NCBI GenBank assembly: GCA_017483945.1
Contig: JAFUUE010000034.1
Span: forward strand, 1-40,417
Reading direction: 5' to 3'
Length of the DNA: 40,417 bases
Origin: Paludibacteraceae bacterium
GTDB taxonomy: Bacteria; Bacteroidota; Bacteroidia; Bacteroidales; Paludibacteraceae
The notes under the pieces were generated by a model. It had not been told where the DNA came from, did not search any database, and worked only from the letters and a program-made list of their open reading frames with translations. Shown here one piece after another: positions 32,357-40,399 of the stretch; positions within the stretch are counted from its first letter, which is position 1, and the number at the start of each line of letters is the position of its first letter. Both the position numbers and the translations under genes were made by a program.

Positions 32357-35080
32357 CTACAGTCGCTTGCCTGTAGCGCTGTAGCGTATGCCGTGGCGCA
32401 CGATGACCGGGCGCCCGTCCTCGATATATTTGCCGTCCGGCCGGTGGCTCTCGGCGGCTGCGGATTCGATGCCGAGTGTTTGTCCGGTGCGGAAAGTGCC
32501 GTGGTATTCGCCTATCCAGTGCTCGTGATGTTCCTCGTTCCACACGGTCATCCGGTATTGGTACTCGGTGTCGGGGAGCAGGCCGATGACGGTGTAGGTG
32601 TAGATGGTGGTCTTGTCCTGCTTGCCGGGAGCCATACGCGGCGTCGGCGCATCGAAACGCACGGTGCGCAGCGTGCCGTCCTCGACGTTGAACGACAGCG
32701 AAGTGACGGTGTCACCCTCTGCCAGAATGATGTCCAGACGGAAGTAGTCGGCCGCTTCGGCGGGACTGCTGAAGTTATACCAACTGAACTGTGCCGTGTT
32801 GGTCCCGGGGATGACCTGCACGTTGCCGAAGCTGTTCCCCGTGCTCAACTCGGCCGACAGGGTGGCAAGACCGAACTCGCCCCAGTACTCATGCTGGCGG
32901 TAGTCGGGGAGCATGTCTGAGTAGGCATGTATCACTGCCGTACGGCTGACGTTGCGTAGCGGCTCGTCTTCGGCGCATACCTCCGGCACCGTCTCAGCAT
33001 AGCTGTAGATATGTCCGAGTGCCGCGCAGTCGGACAGCGCTCCGGCGTCCAGATAGCGCATGCTCGTGCCCAACGTCACCGTGCGCAGCGAGTCGCAGCC
33101 GGCGAAGACATGTGCGTGGAGCGTGTCTATCGGGTGCGGCAGGAGCACAAAGGTCAGTCCGCTCTCGGCGAAAGCTGTCGGCTCTATCGTGGTCAGCACG
33201 GAGGGCAGGGTGATGGAGGTCAGTCTCGCGGCTCCGGCGAACGCCTCTTCGGCCACCACTACCACCGTGTCAGGCAGTGTATAGGTGCCCTCACGCGTCA
33301 GCGGATACTGCAGCAACGTGCGGGTGTCGTAGTCGTAAAGCACGCCGTTCAGCGCGCGGTAGGCGCGGTTGCCCGTCGCCACGCGGAAACTGCGGATGCT
33401 GTCGCAACGGCTGAAAGCGCGGCGCCCGATATAGGTCACTCCCGACGGGATAAGCATGTCCGTCAGGCTGTTGCAACGGTAGAAAGCGGCAGCGCCGATA
33501 TAGGTCAGGCTGTCGGGTAGGGCAAAGGAGACCAGGCTGTCGCAGGTGGCGAACGCGCCGGCACCGATGCGTTGTACCTCCGTGGGCATAGCCACGCTGC
33601 GCAGACGCTTGCAACCGAGGAAGAGACTGTCGCTCAGGATACGTACCTGTTGCGGCAGGCTGAACTCGGTCAAGGCGGTGCAGCCCGCAAAGCAGCGGGC
33701 TCCGACGGCGCTTACACTTTGCGGCAGGGGGAGAGCCGGCAGGGCGATGCAGTCGCGGAAAGCGTCGGCACCTATCTGCTCCACCGGTCGCGGAAGCGTG
33801 ACGGAGGTCAGTCCTGTGCAACCGGCACAGAGACGGTCCGGCAGAACGGTCAGACCGCTCGGTAACTGTATAGTTGTCAGCCCGGTGCATCCGGCAAAGG
33901 CACCTGCGCCTATCTCGCTGAGGCTGTTGGGTAGTTGTATATCGGTCAGCCCCGTGCAGCCGCAGAAGGCCTCGGCGCCGATAGTCGTAACTTCCTCGGG
34001 CAGAGTGATATGGTCCGGCTCCGTCATGCCGTAGCACAGGTAGGCGGGGATGACCTCAACCTCGTCGCTGAAGGTGAACGTGCGCAGTTGGCCGCGCAGG
34101 TGATACCACGGGGACGCGGCGGCGGACGCGGCGGACGGGTAGCGGATAGCGCTCCACTGCACCTCCTCCAGGGCGCTGCAGCCGTCGAAAGCATACGGAC
34201 TGATGGCGTCCATGTCGAAGCCGATGCGCACTTGTGTCAGGGCAGTGCAGTCGCCCAGTGCGTACTCGTCGATGGAGGTGACGCGCTTGCCGGTGTAGAA
34301 CGTGGTCAGCGCGGTGCATTTCTCGAAAGCATGTGCGCCGATAGCCGTGACGCTGTTCGGCAGACTGATGTCGCTCAGTGCCGTACAGCCGCTGAACATG
34401 TCGGGCGATATGGCGCGCAGACGGGCGCTCAAGGTCACGGAACGCAGCCCCGTGCAGGACTGGAAAATGCCTTGCCCGCAGGCCGTCACCGAACCGGGTA
34501 ACTCGATGGATGTCAGTTGGCTCATGCCGTAGCATAGCCATGCCGGCAGTTCCCGCACTCCGTCGCCGATGCGCAGCGACTCGATGTCGGCGCGCTGGCC
34601 GTAGAAAGGTGCGTTGCGCCGCGCGGAGGGAGAGGCGCAGACCGCTGCGTTCCACTGCACATGACGGAGCGCGTTGCAGTCCTGAAAAGCGTCCTGACCG
34701 ATGGCCGCTACGGACAAACCAATGGTCAGCGAGTCGATGGCGGAGCACTCCAGAAAAGCGTAGTCGCCGATGGTGGTGACACTGTCAGGGATGACTACGC
34801 GGCGGATATGGTCGAGACCGAAAAAAGCATAGGTGCCGACGGTGGTCAGGTCGTCGGGCAGACGGAGCGTGTCTATCTGACTGCGGTAGTCCCACCACGG
34901 AGCATCGGCTTCGGGGTAGTCGGACATCGCACCACGACCGCTGATAGTCAGCGTGTGACCGGCCGTGTCCAGCGTATAGGACAACTCCTCACCGCACGTG
35001 CCTACGATGAGGTCTGCACGCGCATCAAGAATAGGGCACACCAAAAGGGTGCTCAATAGGAGGGAGAACAACTGTTTCAT
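32357..35080 (-). CDS. BspA-type leucine-rich-repeat surface protein
   Basis: 907 residues. A signal peptide ends about DARA. Residues about 40-740 carry many LRR_5 (Treponema/BspA) repeats of about 23 residues with the pattern ...VTTIGDYAFLECSAIDSLTI. Residues about 765-870 look like a fibronectin type III-like domain (TTIYTYTVIGLLPDTEYQYRMTVW). The end (KYIEDGRPVIVRHGIRYSATGKRL) is a short C-terminal motif seen in secreted proteins of this phylum. Related proteins bind host proteins or other bacteria. It is the first gene of the operon and shares its promoter module with the exopolysaccharide operon. Confidence 0.9.
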   Translation of the reverse strand: MKQLFSLLLSTLLVCPILDARADLIVGTCGEELSYTLDTAGHTLTISGRGAMSDYPEADAPWWDYRSQIDTLRLPDDLTTVGTYAFFGLDHIRRVVIPDSVTTIGDYAFLECSAIDSLTIGLSVAAIGQDAFQDCNALRHVQWNAAVCASPSARRNAPFYGQRADIESLRIGDGVRELPAWLCYGMSQLTSIELPGSVTACGQGIFQSCTGLRSVTLSARLRAISPDMFSGCTALSDISLPNSVTAIGAHAFEKCTALTTFYTGKRVTSIDEYALGDCTALTQVRIGFDMDAISPYAFDGCSALEEVQWSAIRYPSAASAAASPWYHLRGQLRTFTFSDEVEVIPAYLCYGMTEPDHITLPEEVTTIGAEAFCGCTGLTDIQLPNSLSEIGAGAFAGCTGLTTIQLPSGLTVLPDRLCAGCTGLTSVTLPRPVEQIGADAFRDCIALPALPLPQSVSAVGARCFAGCTALTEFSLPQQVRILSDSLFLGCKRLRSVAMPTEVQRIGAGAFATCDSLVSFALPDSLTYIGAAAFYRCNSLTDMLIPSGVTYIGRRAFSRCDSIRSFRVATGNRAYRALNGVLYDYDTRTLLQYPLTREGTYTLPDTVVVVAEEAFAGAARLTSITLPSVLTTIEPTAFAESGLTFVLLPHPIDTLHAHVFAGCDSLRTVTLGTSMRYLDAGALSDCAALGHIYSYAETVPEVCAEDEPLRNVSRTAVIHAYSDMLPDYRQHEYWGEFGLATLSAELSTGNSFGNVQVIPGTNTAQFSWYNFSSPAEAADYFRLDIILAEGDTVTSLSFNVEDGTLRTVRFDAPTPRMAPGKQDKTTIYTYTVIGLLPDTEYQYRMTVWNEEHHEHWIGEYHGTFRTGQTLGIESAAAESHRPDGKYIEDGRPVIVRHGIRYSATGKRL

Positions 35081-35142
35081 AGTCTTTCTTTATTTGAGAC
35101 GCGCTCTTCCGTGTCTGGGAATCTGCGTCTTCCGTATTCGCG

Positions 35143-35204
35143 TGCAAAGGTACAAAAAAAAAAGGACATACGCAATAGGAATAGACATTTTTTAACAATC
35201 CCCC
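35143..35204 (-). promoter_or_regulatory. Promoter module of the surface-protein operon
   Basis: On the minus strand, TACCTTTG (35145-35152) is preceded after 20 bases by TTG (35173-35175). The read from GGGGGATTG through TTAAAAAATG, CTATTGCGTATGTCC, a T-run and CTTTGCACGC aligns with 18181-18248 with only a few differences and a 2-base gap. The 11-base array starts at its upstream end. Confidence 0.85.
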
Positions 35205-35360
35205 GTACAATCCCCATACAATCCCCATACAATACCTATGCTATTCCTGTATAAATCCCTATTCTATCACCGATACAAACCCGTACCGTTCTCGCGTGAT
35301 TGTCGCGTGATTGTCGCGTGATTGACGCGTGATTCGCCTACCTCTGCCCATACTATCACC
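35195..35360. repeat. Long drifting 11-base array G
   Basis: From 35207 the sequence divides into 11-base steps: ACAATCCCCAT twice, ACAATACCTAT, GCTATTCCTGT, ATAAATCCCTA, TTCTATCACCG, ATACAAACCCG, TACCGTTCTCG, CGTGATTGTCG twice, CGTGATTGACG, CGTGATTCGCC, TACCTCTGCCC and ATACTATCACC. The phase is kept while the unit changes from ACAATCCCCAT to CGTGATTGTCG. The first ACAATC (35195) is 12 bases before the second. The minus-strand read gives ATGGGGATTGT units leading into the promoter. The remaining 35361-35475 shows nothing else. Confidence 0.9.
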
Positions 35361-35475
35361 GTTTTGTTTTGAGTATGCAATACACCCTATAAAGCAGAGC
35401 CGGGCAAGTCATCGTTGCGAAATCTAAATTAACAAGAAAATATCCGTTCGGGCGTCGATTTTTGCATCAAAACTC

Positions 35476-35506
35476 TTGCTGGTTTCAAGAAAAAGTAGTA
35501 CCTTTG
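35476..35506 (+). promoter_or_regulatory. Promoter of the AAA ATPase gene
   Basis: TTG (35476-35478) and TACCTTTG (35499-35506) are 20 bases apart. The leader of about 65 bases is AT-rich. Confidence 0.75.
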
Positions 35507-35574
35507 CAGTGATTTTTATTAAATGATACTTTATAATATCTGAAATATTCGTAAAATATTAATTTATACTATTT

Positions 35575-36855
35575 ATGGAAAAGATGCTTTTGAAGCAAAT
35601 CCTGCTTGACCAGAAACACACCCTGCAATCATATGAGATTGAGCCTCGCGCATATGATATTGATATGCAGATGAACTATGTGTTCATCGGTGTACGGCGT
35701 GCAGGAAAGTCATATATGCTTTATCATGTCATCCGTCAATGGGTAGCCGAAGGACATAGTTGGGACGAAATCTTATATATGAACTTTGAGGATGAGCGTC
35801 TGGAGAACTTTGGTTCCAATGATTTCTCGCTGTTATTGGAATGCCACCAAGAATTATTCAACGTAGAAAAACCCCTGATTTTCTTGGATGAAATGCAGAA
35901 CATCCCCGGTTGGGAGAAGTTTGCACGGCGCATGGCTGATTCCAAAGCGCATATTATGCTGACGGGTAGTAATGCCAAGGTGCTCAGCCGCGAGATAATG
36001 ACCACTTTGGGCGGGCGGTTTATACCAATGGATATTTACCCGTATAGTTTCAAGGAAATGCTTGGTGTTCTTGCTATTCGGCATGACGAGAGGGCTCAGC
36101 TCCAAACAAACCTGCGGGCTAAAATCCTCCGCCAATACGCCGAGTATTTGCATTGGGGAGGTATGCCGGAAACCGCACATATGCAACAGAAAAGACAGTA
36201 TCTAAGCAGCGTTTACCAGAAAATCTATCTCAATGATATAGCTGCTCGGAATAAAATCAGCAATCTCTCTGCCCTGAGACTATTGGTCAAAAAAGTAGCA
36301 GATAGTCTTAGACAGCCTATTTCGTACAACCGGCTAAGCAATATCGTCTCTACCATAAACGGCAAGATTTCTGTTCCTACAATCCAGAGTTATATCTCCG
36401 CCGTTGAGGATGCATGGTTGCTCCTCCGTTTGCGAAATATCGCAGGCTCGCTGACGGATAAGGAGAGCGTGTGCAAGTATTATTTCGTTGACAACGGTTT
36501 CCTCAACCTCTTCCTTTTTGACGGAGAAACGGCGTTATTGGAGAACCAAGTGGCACTCGAACTATTCCGGCGCTTCGGTCATGATTTGGAGAACGACACG
36601 GTTTATTTCTTCCATAGTGGGGTGGAAGTAGATTTCTATATCCCTGCCGAGGAATGGGCTATTCAGGTTTGCCATTCGTTCCATGACCCGCAGACACTTA
36701 AGCGAGAGAAAGACGGGTTGCTGAAGATAACCAAAGTCCTTCCTTGCCGCCGTCGTACGATTATCACCTATGATACCTCTGATACCCTGCATGACGAGCA
36801 GGGAGATATTGAGGTCATCCCATGCTGGCAATGGATGTTATCAGTAGATAATTAG
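35575..36855 (+). CDS. AAA_14/DUF4143 ATPase
   Basis: 426 residues. GVRRAGKSYML is Walker A (Lys45), and LIFLDEMQNIPGWEKFARRM carries Walker B (Asp105, Glu106). MLTGSNAKVLSREIMTTLGGRFIPMDIYPYSFKEML is the sensor region typical of this family. The C-terminal half is the DUF4143 domain, ending with a nuclease-like FFHSGVEVDFYIPAEEWAIQV. These ATPases are scattered, often mobile accessory genes of unknown role. Its codons are visibly AT-richer than the genes to the left, suggesting transfer. It is a single gene with its own promoter and terminator. Confidence 0.9.
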   Translation: MEKMLLKQILLDQKHTLQSYEIEPRAYDIDMQMNYVFIGVRRAGKSYMLYHVIRQWVAEGHSWDEILYMNFEDERLENFGSNDFSLLLECHQELFNVEKPLIFLDEMQNIPGWEKFARRMADSKAHIMLTGSNAKVLSREIMTTLGGRFIPMDIYPYSFKEMLGVLAIRHDERAQLQTNLRAKILRQYAEYLHWGGMPETAHMQQKRQYLSSVYQKIYLNDIAARNKISNLSALRLLVKKVADSLRQPISYNRLSNIVSTINGKISVPTIQSYISAVEDAWLLLRLRNIAGSLTDKESVCKYYFVDNGFLNLFLFDGETALLENQVALELFRRFGHDLENDTVYFFHSGVEVDFYIPAEEWAIQVCHSFHDPQTLKREKDGLLKITKVLPCRRRTIITYDTSDTLHDEQGDIEVIPCWQWMLSVDN

Positions 36856-36874
36856 AATTTACTGTCAGTATGTC

Positions 36875-36911
36875 AAAGAGCATCTTGCGGGTAATCCGCA
36901 GAATGCTCTTT
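36875..36911 (+). terminator. Terminator after the ATPase gene
   Basis: AAAGAGCAT (36875-36883) pairs with ATGCTCTTT (36903-36911), with an inner TGCGG/CCGCA, followed by TCTTCTTTTATTT. Confidence 0.85.
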
Positions 36912-36917
36912 CTTCTT

Positions 36918-37145
36918 TTATTTGATTGCCGCTCGTTCTTCTTGGTGAAGGCGTTTGCGCTCAGCGCGGTTGTGTTTGATTTGTGTGTAATAGGCAAAGC
37001 CGGCTATTGTGTTGTGGCCTCCGTACCCTTCTTGGAAGGTAATATCGGAAATACGATCTAACTCTGCATTCTCTTCAGAACGCAGTTTCATTTCCCGACA
37101 CCAGAAACGAATATCGGAGATTAAGCGTTTTGTGTATTTGAACAT
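36918..37145 (-). CDS. Small protein of unknown function
   Basis: 75 residues, basic and hydrophilic, beginning MFKYTKRLISDIRFWCREMK. I recognise no family. It contains ISDITFQEGYGGHNTIAGFA in the middle and a Lys/Arg/Glu-rich helical tail. It lies 36 bases downstream of the GT2 gene on the same strand and could be the last gene of that glycan block. It ends just before the ATPase terminator. The uninterrupted frame and placement support a real gene, but the evidence is limited. Confidence 0.5.
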   Translation of the reverse strand: MFKYTKRLISDIRFWCREMKLRSEENAELDRISDITFQEGYGGHNTIAGFAYYTQIKHNRAERKRLHQEERAAIK

Positions 37146-37181
37146 AGATATAATTGATTATACAAATTCTTATATGAATCT

Positions 37182-38231
37182 TTAATCTGCGGAGTATGCC
37201 TCTTTATTGGGGTTCAGTTTAACTTTTATCGAAATCAATAGTTGCAGGCACTTACAAGTTATGTAATACATACAATAGGGCATTGAACGGTACATTGTAA
37301 TCCAAATGGTTTTCATATGAGGATTAGTTGCCCTAACCCATTCATCCCACTCTTTGACCAAATTCTTTCCGACCGGATATGGAAAGTCTATAGATTGGCG
37401 ATAATATGTATTGTAAGAACGAGGCAACCGATGACGGATATATTGTTCTTTTGTTGTGCCGACTAACGCCGGATGTTTCTCATAAAACTCGATTGTATGT
37501 TTTTGGCTCTTGATGGACGCCCCAAGATTTTTTTTCTGCACTTCAATAGAGATACTTTGTCCCGGGCGATCCATCAGGTAGTTATATAACGGAAAATCAA
37601 ACGCTTCAATTGTCTTGGCGCCTATCATCGCGGCAGGCCATAATACGACATCATCATAGGGCTGTTTCTCCAAGAACAGTCCCGGCATATACTGACGGAA
37701 AATGGTTGTCTTATAACAACAGCAATGATGCAAGAGATAATTGTGTGTCGGATTACCAAGCCAATCAAATGTATCAGCATCATATGGATGGTAAAATTCC
37801 ATACCTAAGATTTTCTGCTTCCATATTTCATTATTCGCGCAATGACAACGGGTTGGTGTGAGTATCAAATCAGAATCCGTGAATTGCAGTTTCTCTACAA
37901 ACTTATCGAGGTTTTGGAGCCAATCATCCGAATCAAGAAATTTTAGATACTTACCTTTTGCTTCCATTACACCCATATTCCATACCGAGCCATGTCCGCC
38001 ATTCTCTTTGTCAATCTGCCGGAAGTATTTAGGATAACGGTTCACATACTCACGCGACATCTCTGCGGATTGATCAGGAGTTCCGTCATTTACAATGAGG
38101 ATGTCCAGCATAGACATTAACTCGTCATTTATACTCCCGTCCTCTTTATATAGAAGCAACGAGTCCAGACACTTATTGATATAAGGCTCGACCTTATAAA
38201 CAGGAATAACAATAGATAAAAGTTTGCTCAT
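37182..38231 (-). CDS. Family 2 glycosyltransferase
   Basis: 349 residues from MSKLLSIVIPVYK at 38231. A longer frame to 38276 would overlap the epimerase gene and adds a non-family N-terminus. VIPVYKVEPYINKCLDSLL and ILIVNDGTPDQS bind the nucleotide, and KFLDSDDW (Asp100, Asp102, Asp103) is the metal/substrate motif of the GT-A fold. The C-terminal ~100 residues are hydrophobic or aromatic and may associate with the membrane. The sugar cannot be predicted. It lies 11 bases downstream of the epimerase gene in the same block. Confidence 0.9.
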   Translation of the reverse strand: MSKLLSIVIPVYKVEPYINKCLDSLLLYKEDGSINDELMSMLDILIVNDGTPDQSAEMSREYVNRYPKYFRQIDKENGGHGSVWNMGVMEAKGKYLKFLDSDDWLQNLDKFVEKLQFTDSDLILTPTRCHCANNEIWKQKILGMEFYHPYDADTFDWLGNPTHNYLLHHCCCYKTTIFRQYMPGLFLEKQPYDDVVLWPAAMIGAKTIEAFDFPLYNYLMDRPGQSISIEVQKKNLGASIKSQKHTIEFYEKHPALVGTTKEQYIRHRLPRSYNTYYRQSIDFPYPVGKNLVKEWDEWVRATNPHMKTIWITMYRSMPYCMYYITCKCLQLLISIKVKLNPNKEAYSAD

Positions 38232-38242
38232 ATCTGTAAATT

Positions 38243-39181
38243 TTATACATGTCGTTGTCTTAATTGCCACTCGCAAAGTCTCTGGAGCCCCTCCGAGAAA
38301 GGCGTAAAAGAATAAGTTCCTATATACGTGTGTAGTTTATCTGTATTGAGAGACACGTGCTGTACATCCAGTTGTAATGGAGGATTATAGCCCCATGTGA
38401 AAGTGGGGACAAGGGATTTTATTTCCTTGAGGATTTGGTTTACGCTTAAAATTTCGCCAGAGCCTACGTTCAATATCTCGGTATGCACTCCTTGGATAAT
38501 AAGTTGAAATGCAATGTCGCAGAAATCGTCTATCCAAATATAATCTTTACTGGCTTCGCCCGTTCCATACACTTGCATAACCTCCCCGGCTACCGCTTTG
38601 CGCATAGCCACATTGATTACACCTTGGGTATTGGAATAATGATAAAAGCCGTATGGATTAGATAAACGCAATACCAATGGATGTATTCCATATAATGACG
38701 CGTATAGGAAAAGATATTTCTCAATAGTCAGTTTATGAACTCCGTATGAACTTTTAGGGAATTGGTCATCATTCTCCATATGTGCGAGTATACTATCTCC
38801 ATAAATTGCGCCACCGGAGGAGATAAAGAGTATATCCAGGACATTGTATTTGACCATTAGATCCAATATGGTGAGGGTTGGAATAATATTCGACAGGATG
38901 TCATACTTCGGATTTTGCGCATTCGAAGCCACAGTGGTTGATATAGAGTGGACAACATAGTCAATGTGTTCGCCCTTAAAGATGTTCTCAAGCAATTTCT
39001 CATCTGCAAAATCACCGGCATACACTTTCTTCACAAAATCAAAATGTATATTATGGGGGTGATGGTCAAATTTATCAAAGATAATCACCTCATAAGGCAA
39101 ATTATGAGTTGCTATATATGAAAGCATATTGGTTCCAAGGAACCCAAACCCTCCCAATAGTAATATTGTTTTCTTTTCCAT
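38243..39181 (-). CDS. NAD-dependent sugar epimerase/dehydratase
   Basis: 312 residues, extended short-chain dehydrogenase type. GGFGFLG (residues 10-16) binds NAD. SSGGAIYG (121-128) and Tyr146/Lys150 in YGVHK form the catalytic set; LRLSNPYG and VYGTGEASKDYIWIDD are also conserved. It resembles UDP-glucose/GlcNAc 4-epimerases and WbjF-like proteins and would supply a nucleotide sugar to the neighbouring glycosyltransferases. The GT8 gene is 10 bases upstream and the GT2 gene 11 bases downstream. Confidence 0.9.
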   Translation of the reverse strand: MEKKTILLLGGFGFLGTNMLSYIATHNLPYEVIIFDKFDHHPHNIHFDFVKKVYAGDFADEKLLENIFKGEHIDYVVHSISTTVASNAQNPKYDILSNIIPTLTILDLMVKYNVLDILFISSGGAIYGDSILAHMENDDQFPKSSYGVHKLTIEKYLFLYASLYGIHPLVLRLSNPYGFYHYSNTQGVINVAMRKAVAGEVMQVYGTGEASKDYIWIDDFCDIAFQLIIQGVHTEILNVGSGEILSVNQILKEIKSLVPTFTWGYNPPLQLDVQHVSLNTDKLHTYIGTYSFTPFSEGLQRLCEWQLRQRHV

Positions 39182-39191
39182 ATCTAAGTTT

Positions 39192-40160
39192 TTAATTGAG
39201 TTTCATATCCGCTAATTCTGTAGGTAAACCCAGATGTGTCCTTGGCCAAATATGCGTTTTCATCAGCAACACTTTTGTTAGCCACTTTAAACTACGTGTA
39301 ATGGGCTTCCATTGCCTACGGATATGCCATAACGACAGGACGGCATATTTCCACCACAACTTGTCATATTGGCGATAGATATATGTCATATGCCAGGGTT
39401 TTCCCGGTCCGCAATAATGCACAATAACTGGATGCTCCGCCTCTGCCAGTATATCTGCTTTCAGTTGAGCGTTATAGTGTTCCCAATGCGATTGCATAAT
39501 ATAGAAGTATTGGAAATTGTACTTCAACGGAATCGCCATTTTGGCATCAACCAGTATCTTATTCAATACATCTTGATCATGAAAACGTAATTTGTCTATA
39601 TTCTGCTCCATAAAGGACAAGGCTCTCTCCGTAAAACAATGTTCTCTCAAATAATCCAAATTCAAGAGCAGCACTCCGGCATTAAAATACCCTTGGGAAC
39701 TTGGATAATCTAAACGGAGATAAATATCGGAATCAAAATACAAGCAATCTATTGCACCGGCCAGTCCGACATGTGACACATCTATATCCCACAACGGGCG
39801 TATGGAGCCATCTATCACCATATCACCATCCATATAGAGTATTTTATGCACATCATTAGGAAGACTGCCTACGGATAAAAGCCTATAATATGTAGCAATA
39901 GACAAATGACCGCCTAAGAATTGATTGGATTTTAGGCGAGATATCAATTCTTTAGGAATCTGAATAATATGTAGTTTGTGTCGGAATCTTTGGACCAATT
40001 GTTGTAATGTATCGAAAGCGCCGACACGGGTGTCATTCGTTATCACATATACTTCAAAGCGTTCTTCCTTGTTGGAGAGAAATAAGGATGTAAGCATAAC
40101 TCCATAGTACGGCACATAATTGCTGTCCATTGAGCACAATATATTGATGGTATCTCTCAT
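39192..40160 (-). CDS. Family 8 glycosyltransferase (LgtC/WaaJ-like)
   Basis: 322 residues. INILCSMDSNYVPYYGVMLTSL opens the fold. LYMDGDMVIDG carries the DxD motif (Asp111, Asp113). GYFNAGVLLLNL, FHDQDVLN and IVHYCGPGKPW are the later GT8 signatures that bind metal and UDP. It probably adds galactose or glucose to lipopolysaccharide or another surface glycan. A gene remnant ends 8 bases upstream; with the insertion sequence beyond it, the native promoter of this block may have been lost or moved. Confidence 0.93.
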   Translation of the reverse strand: MRDTINILCSMDSNYVPYYGVMLTSLFLSNKEERFEVYVITNDTRVGAFDTLQQLVQRFRHKLHIIQIPKELISRLKSNQFLGGHLSIATYYRLLSVGSLPNDVHKILYMDGDMVIDGSIRPLWDIDVSHVGLAGAIDCLYFDSDIYLRLDYPSSQGYFNAGVLLLNLDYLREHCFTERALSFMEQNIDKLRFHDQDVLNKILVDAKMAIPLKYNFQYFYIMQSHWEHYNAQLKADILAEAEHPVIVHYCGPGKPWHMTYIYRQYDKLWWKYAVLSLWHIRRQWKPITRSLKWLTKVLLMKTHIWPRTHLGLPTELADMKLN

Positions 40161-40168
40161 TGTATATA

Positions 40169-40276
40169 TTATATATGGTAATTACAATATTTGACAAGTC
40201 TCCGGTATGTTTTCGCCAACAATCTGTCAAACATACTCTTGTGTAAACTGAAATGCCAAAGTTCTTCCATCTGCTG
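40169..40276 (-). pseudogene. C-terminal remnant of a gene cut by the insertion sequence
   Basis: A minus-strand frame open from 40276 to a TAA at 40169-40171 encodes 35 residues including MEELWHFSLHKSMFDRLL and AKTYRRLVKYC. It is preceded in frame by a stop at the insertion-sequence boundary (TGA, 40277-40279). It reads like the end of a glycan enzyme, lies 8 bases before the GT8 gene and matches that block in composition. The most likely explanation is truncation by the element on its right. Confidence 0.6.
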
Positions 40277-40346
40277 TCATTAGTGTCCACTAAAAATTTG
40301 GAAATTGTTCTTTGATTTATTGAAAATTAGTTAGTTACGGGGAAAA

Positions 40347-40378
40347 TTTGTGTCAACGGATTTGATTTTGTAAATTTG
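40347..40378 (+). promoter_or_regulatory. Promoter of the insertion-sequence transposase
   Basis: TTTG (40347-40350) and TAAATTTG (40371-40378) are 20 bases apart; the ATG follows at 40400. Confidence 0.65.
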
Positions 40379-40399
40379 CAGTCAAATTGTCAACTGCTT

